This document shows positions 41,004 through 42,484 of a stretch of DNA of 42,484 nt, piece after piece. The DNA lies in contig CAJUIQ010000015.1 in assembly GCA_910586545.1 (NCBI GenBank), positions 1 through 42,484 of the forward strand, read 5' to 3'. Position numbers and translations under genes: made by a program. Positions within the stretch are counted from its first letter, which is position 1. The number at the start of each line of letters is the position of its first letter. This DNA is from an uncultured Eubacteriales bacterium (GTDB taxonomy: Bacteria; Bacillota; Clostridia; Oscillospirales; CAG-272). Under the pieces are notes generated by a model that was not told where the DNA came from, searched no databases, and saw only the letters and a list, made by a program, of their open reading frames with translations.

Positions 41004-42263
41004 TTATGCCTTTATAAACCGATGGAAAGTCTTTTTGCCCTTCCTTACGATCAAACCGTCTTCCGGTATCTCGTCTGCCTGCACGGAAGCGGTAAAGCCT
41101 TCTGCCTTTGTGTCACCCACGAAAATACCGCCGCCGGAGATCAGGCGCTTTGCTTCCGCCTTGGAAGGAGCAAGTTTGGCCCGTACCAGCATATCGGATA
41201 CGAGAATGGTTCCATCGGTAAAATCTGCATCGGTGAGTGTCGTCGTAGGCATATTCTCTGCCATTCCGCCAGCCGCAAACACCGCTTTTGCTGCGGACAA
41301 GGCTTTGTCCGCTTCTTCCTTGCCATGGATCAGGTTGGTTACTTCCCAAGCTAACCGTTCCTTTGCGGTGTTCAGTTGAGCGCCTTCCAGCTTTTCATAT
41401 TCGGCAATTTCGGAAAGCTCCATAAAAGTGAGCATTTTCATACAGCTGATTACATCTGCATCGTCAATATTTCTCCAATACTGGAAAAATTCATATGGAG
41501 ATACCTTTTCCGGATCCAGCCATAACGCGCCTTTCTCTGTCTTACCCATTTTTTTACCCTCACTGGTAAGCAATAGTTTAAAGGTAAGACCAAAGGCTTC
41601 CTTCCCAGTCTTGCGTCGGATTAGTTCCACACCGGCGATAATATTGGACCACTGGTCGTCGCCGCCTGTTTCCAGAATGCAGCCATAATCCTGATTCAGC
41701 CGATAGAAATCATAGGCCTGCATAATCATATAGTTAAATTCAAGGAAGGTAAGCCCCGTTTCCATTCTGGATTTATAGCATTCCGCCCCAAGCATCCTGT
41801 TTACCGTAAAGTGCGGCCCTACTTCCCGGAGAAAGTCTACATAATTTAGATCCAGAAGCCAGTCGCCGTTGTTCACAAAAACAGCCTTTCCTTCGCTGGT
41901 ATCAATAAATTTGCCCATCTGCTTTTTAAAGTTGTCAATATTAGCGGCAATCTCTTCTTTCGTCATCATTCGACGCATATCATTTTTACCGGAAGGATCT
42001 CCGATCATTGCCGTACCGCCGCCGAAAATCGCAATAGGACGATGGCCTGCTCGCTGCATGTGAGCCATCACCTTCATCTGGATAAAATGACCGATATGCA
42101 GGCTATCTGCTGTTGGGTCAAATCCTATATAAAAAGTAATTTTCTGGTTATCCAGCAAATCGCGTACTCGTTCCGGGTCTGTCACCTGGGCAAGCATTCC
42201 TCTGTCTACAAATTCCTGATACAAACTCATTTTTTCACACGGCACTGCCTGCAGCTGTGCCAT
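41004..42263 (-). CDS. tyrS: Tyrosyl-tRNA synthetase
   Basis: Charges tRNA-Tyr. 419 residues: class I catalytic domain with the HIGH motif as LHIGH near residue 55, GGDDQWSNI near 200, and the KMSKS equivalent KKMGKTEKG near 240; C-terminal S4 RNA-binding domain (about 350-419) ending GKKTFHRF. The start is uncertain: at the ATG 42263 AGGAG abuts the codon, while the ATG at 42230 gives the usual family N-terminus (MSLYQEFVDRG) but lacks a clear site. No T-box leader is present because recN ends only 15 bp upstream. Confidence 0.95.
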   Translation of the reverse strand: MAQLQAVPCEKMSLYQEFVDRGMLAQVTDPERVRDLLDNQKITFYIGFDPTADSLHIGHFIQMKVMAHMQRAGHRPIAIFGGGTAMIGDPSGKNDMRRMMTKEEIAANIDNFKKQMGKFIDTSEGKAVFVNNGDWLLDLNYVDFLREVGPHFTVNRMLGAECYKSRMETGLTFLEFNYMIMQAYDFYRLNQDYGCILETGGDDQWSNIIAGVELIRRKTGKEAFGLTFKLLLTSEGKKMGKTEKGALWLDPEKVSPYEFFQYWRNIDDADVISCMKMLTFMELSEIAEYEKLEGAQLNTAKERLAWEVTNLIHGKEEADKALSAAKAVFAAGGMAENMPTTTLTDADFTDGTILVSDMLVRAKLAPSKAEAKRLISGGGIFVGDTKAEGFTASVQADEIPEDGLIVRKGKKTFHRFIKA

Positions 42264-42278
42264 CTCCTCTCTTAGTCG

Positions 42279-42484
42279 TCAAATATTTTTTAGCAGTTCT
42301 CTGGCTGCTGTATATTGGTTTTCCGTCACCTCTATGCCCCCGATGATTCGAGCCAGTTCCGCTACCCGCTCTTCCTTGGCAAGGGGACGAACGTCGCTCT
42401 CGGCTCTGCCGTCCACTTCTTTTTTTTCAATCAATAGGTGCTGATGGGCATGTGCAGCAACCTGTGCTGAGTGGGTTACACAGA
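42279..42484 (-). CDS. recN: DNA repair protein RecN, C-terminal fragment (cut by window end)
   Basis: The last 67 codons read CVTHSAQVAAHAHQHLLIEK, RVRPL-like SDVRPLAKEERVAELARIIGG and end ARELLKNI. The CVTHSAQVA segment is the D-loop/H-loop region of the SMC-like ATPase RecN (family VTHLPQIA), here with Ser in place of Leu-Pro. Only the C-terminus is within the window. Probably first known gene of the minus-strand operon with tyrS 15 bp downstream. Confidence 0.88.
   Translation of the reverse strand, partial: CVTHSAQVAAHAHQHLLIEKKEVDGRAESDVRPLAKEERVAELARIIGGIEVTENQYTAARELLKNI

Noticed and set aside
41869..42484. T-box leader for tyrS
   Set aside because: Only 15 bp separate recN from tyrS and no AGGGTGG-type T-box sequence is present.
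1..42484. CRISPR arrays, insertion sequences, prophage or rRNA genes
   Set aside because: No regularly spaced repeats, transposase-like frames, phage structural genes or rRNA sequence were found.

Overview
The window looks like chromosomal DNA of a spore-forming, low-to-medium GC Clostridia-type Firmicute (Oscillospiraceae-like is my inference). Reasons: SpoIIID, SpoIVB, sigma-G, SpoIVA and two CotF-like coat proteins are present, along with YlxM-Ffh, a DivIVA-like protein, type III pantothenate kinase, a biotin-dependent Na+-pump decarboxylase and strong Shine-Dalgarno sites. No phage, insertion sequence, CRISPR array or rRNA gene was seen. Most of it is core genome, and the unusual points are variant or damaged versions of known genes.

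Layout. 1-1.5 kb (minus): nucleoside salvage (cdd, then a pyrimidine-nucleoside phosphorylase whose 3' end looks frameshifted). 1.5-3.3 kb: divergent coaX and an ECF transporter S component, probably pantothenate supply. 3.4-4.8 kb: a flavodoxin-like protein and a secreted protein behind a structured leader. 4.9-7.2 kb: ylxM-ffh-rpsP-khpA. 7.35-8.3 kb: L-lactate dehydrogenase, convergent with spoIIID. 8.8-13.3 kb: htpG, translationally coupled to a diverged prephenate-dehydratase-like gene, then a phosphohexomutase. 13.4-15.4 kb: DivIVA-like protein, a lone fumarase-type beta subunit and an XRE regulator. 15.7-20.7 kb: a five-gene sodium-pump decarboxylase operon with two different carboxyltransferases. 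20.8-21.6 kb: a 59-residue DUF1540 protein and two coat proteins. 21.6-24.8 kb (minus): one protein joining an endonuclease Q-like PHP nuclease to a UvrD-family helicase. 25-27.4 kb (minus): tmk, two tRNA-Leu genes, purA. 27.5-31.3 kb: spoIVB and sigG (plus), a frameshifted small gene and spoIVA (minus). 31.4-35 kb (minus): lipoprotein, membrane protein, class A PBP. 35.1-42.5 kb (minus): recN (partial)-tyrS-HAD phosphatase-murB-whiA-dnaE.

How they fit together. The decarboxylase operon supplies two carboxyltransferases (MmdA-like and OadA) but one carrier protein, one gamma and one beta subunit, so two substrates could feed a single Na+ pump. The sporulation genes cover mother-cell (SpoIIID, SpoIVA, coat) and forespore (sigma-G, SpoIVB) programmes, with candidate sigma-E and sigma-G promoters. 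Housekeeping promoters are unusually legible, nearly all with 17-bp spacers; about half have a TTGCAN -35 box instead of TTGACA.

Most worth a second look: the EndoQ-UvrD fusion with a clamp-binding-like C-terminus, the PheA-like probable pseudoenzyme coupled to HtpG, the halved WhiA, the leaders before coaX and the secreted gene, and a terminator whose 3' arm carries the next gene's ribosome binding site.
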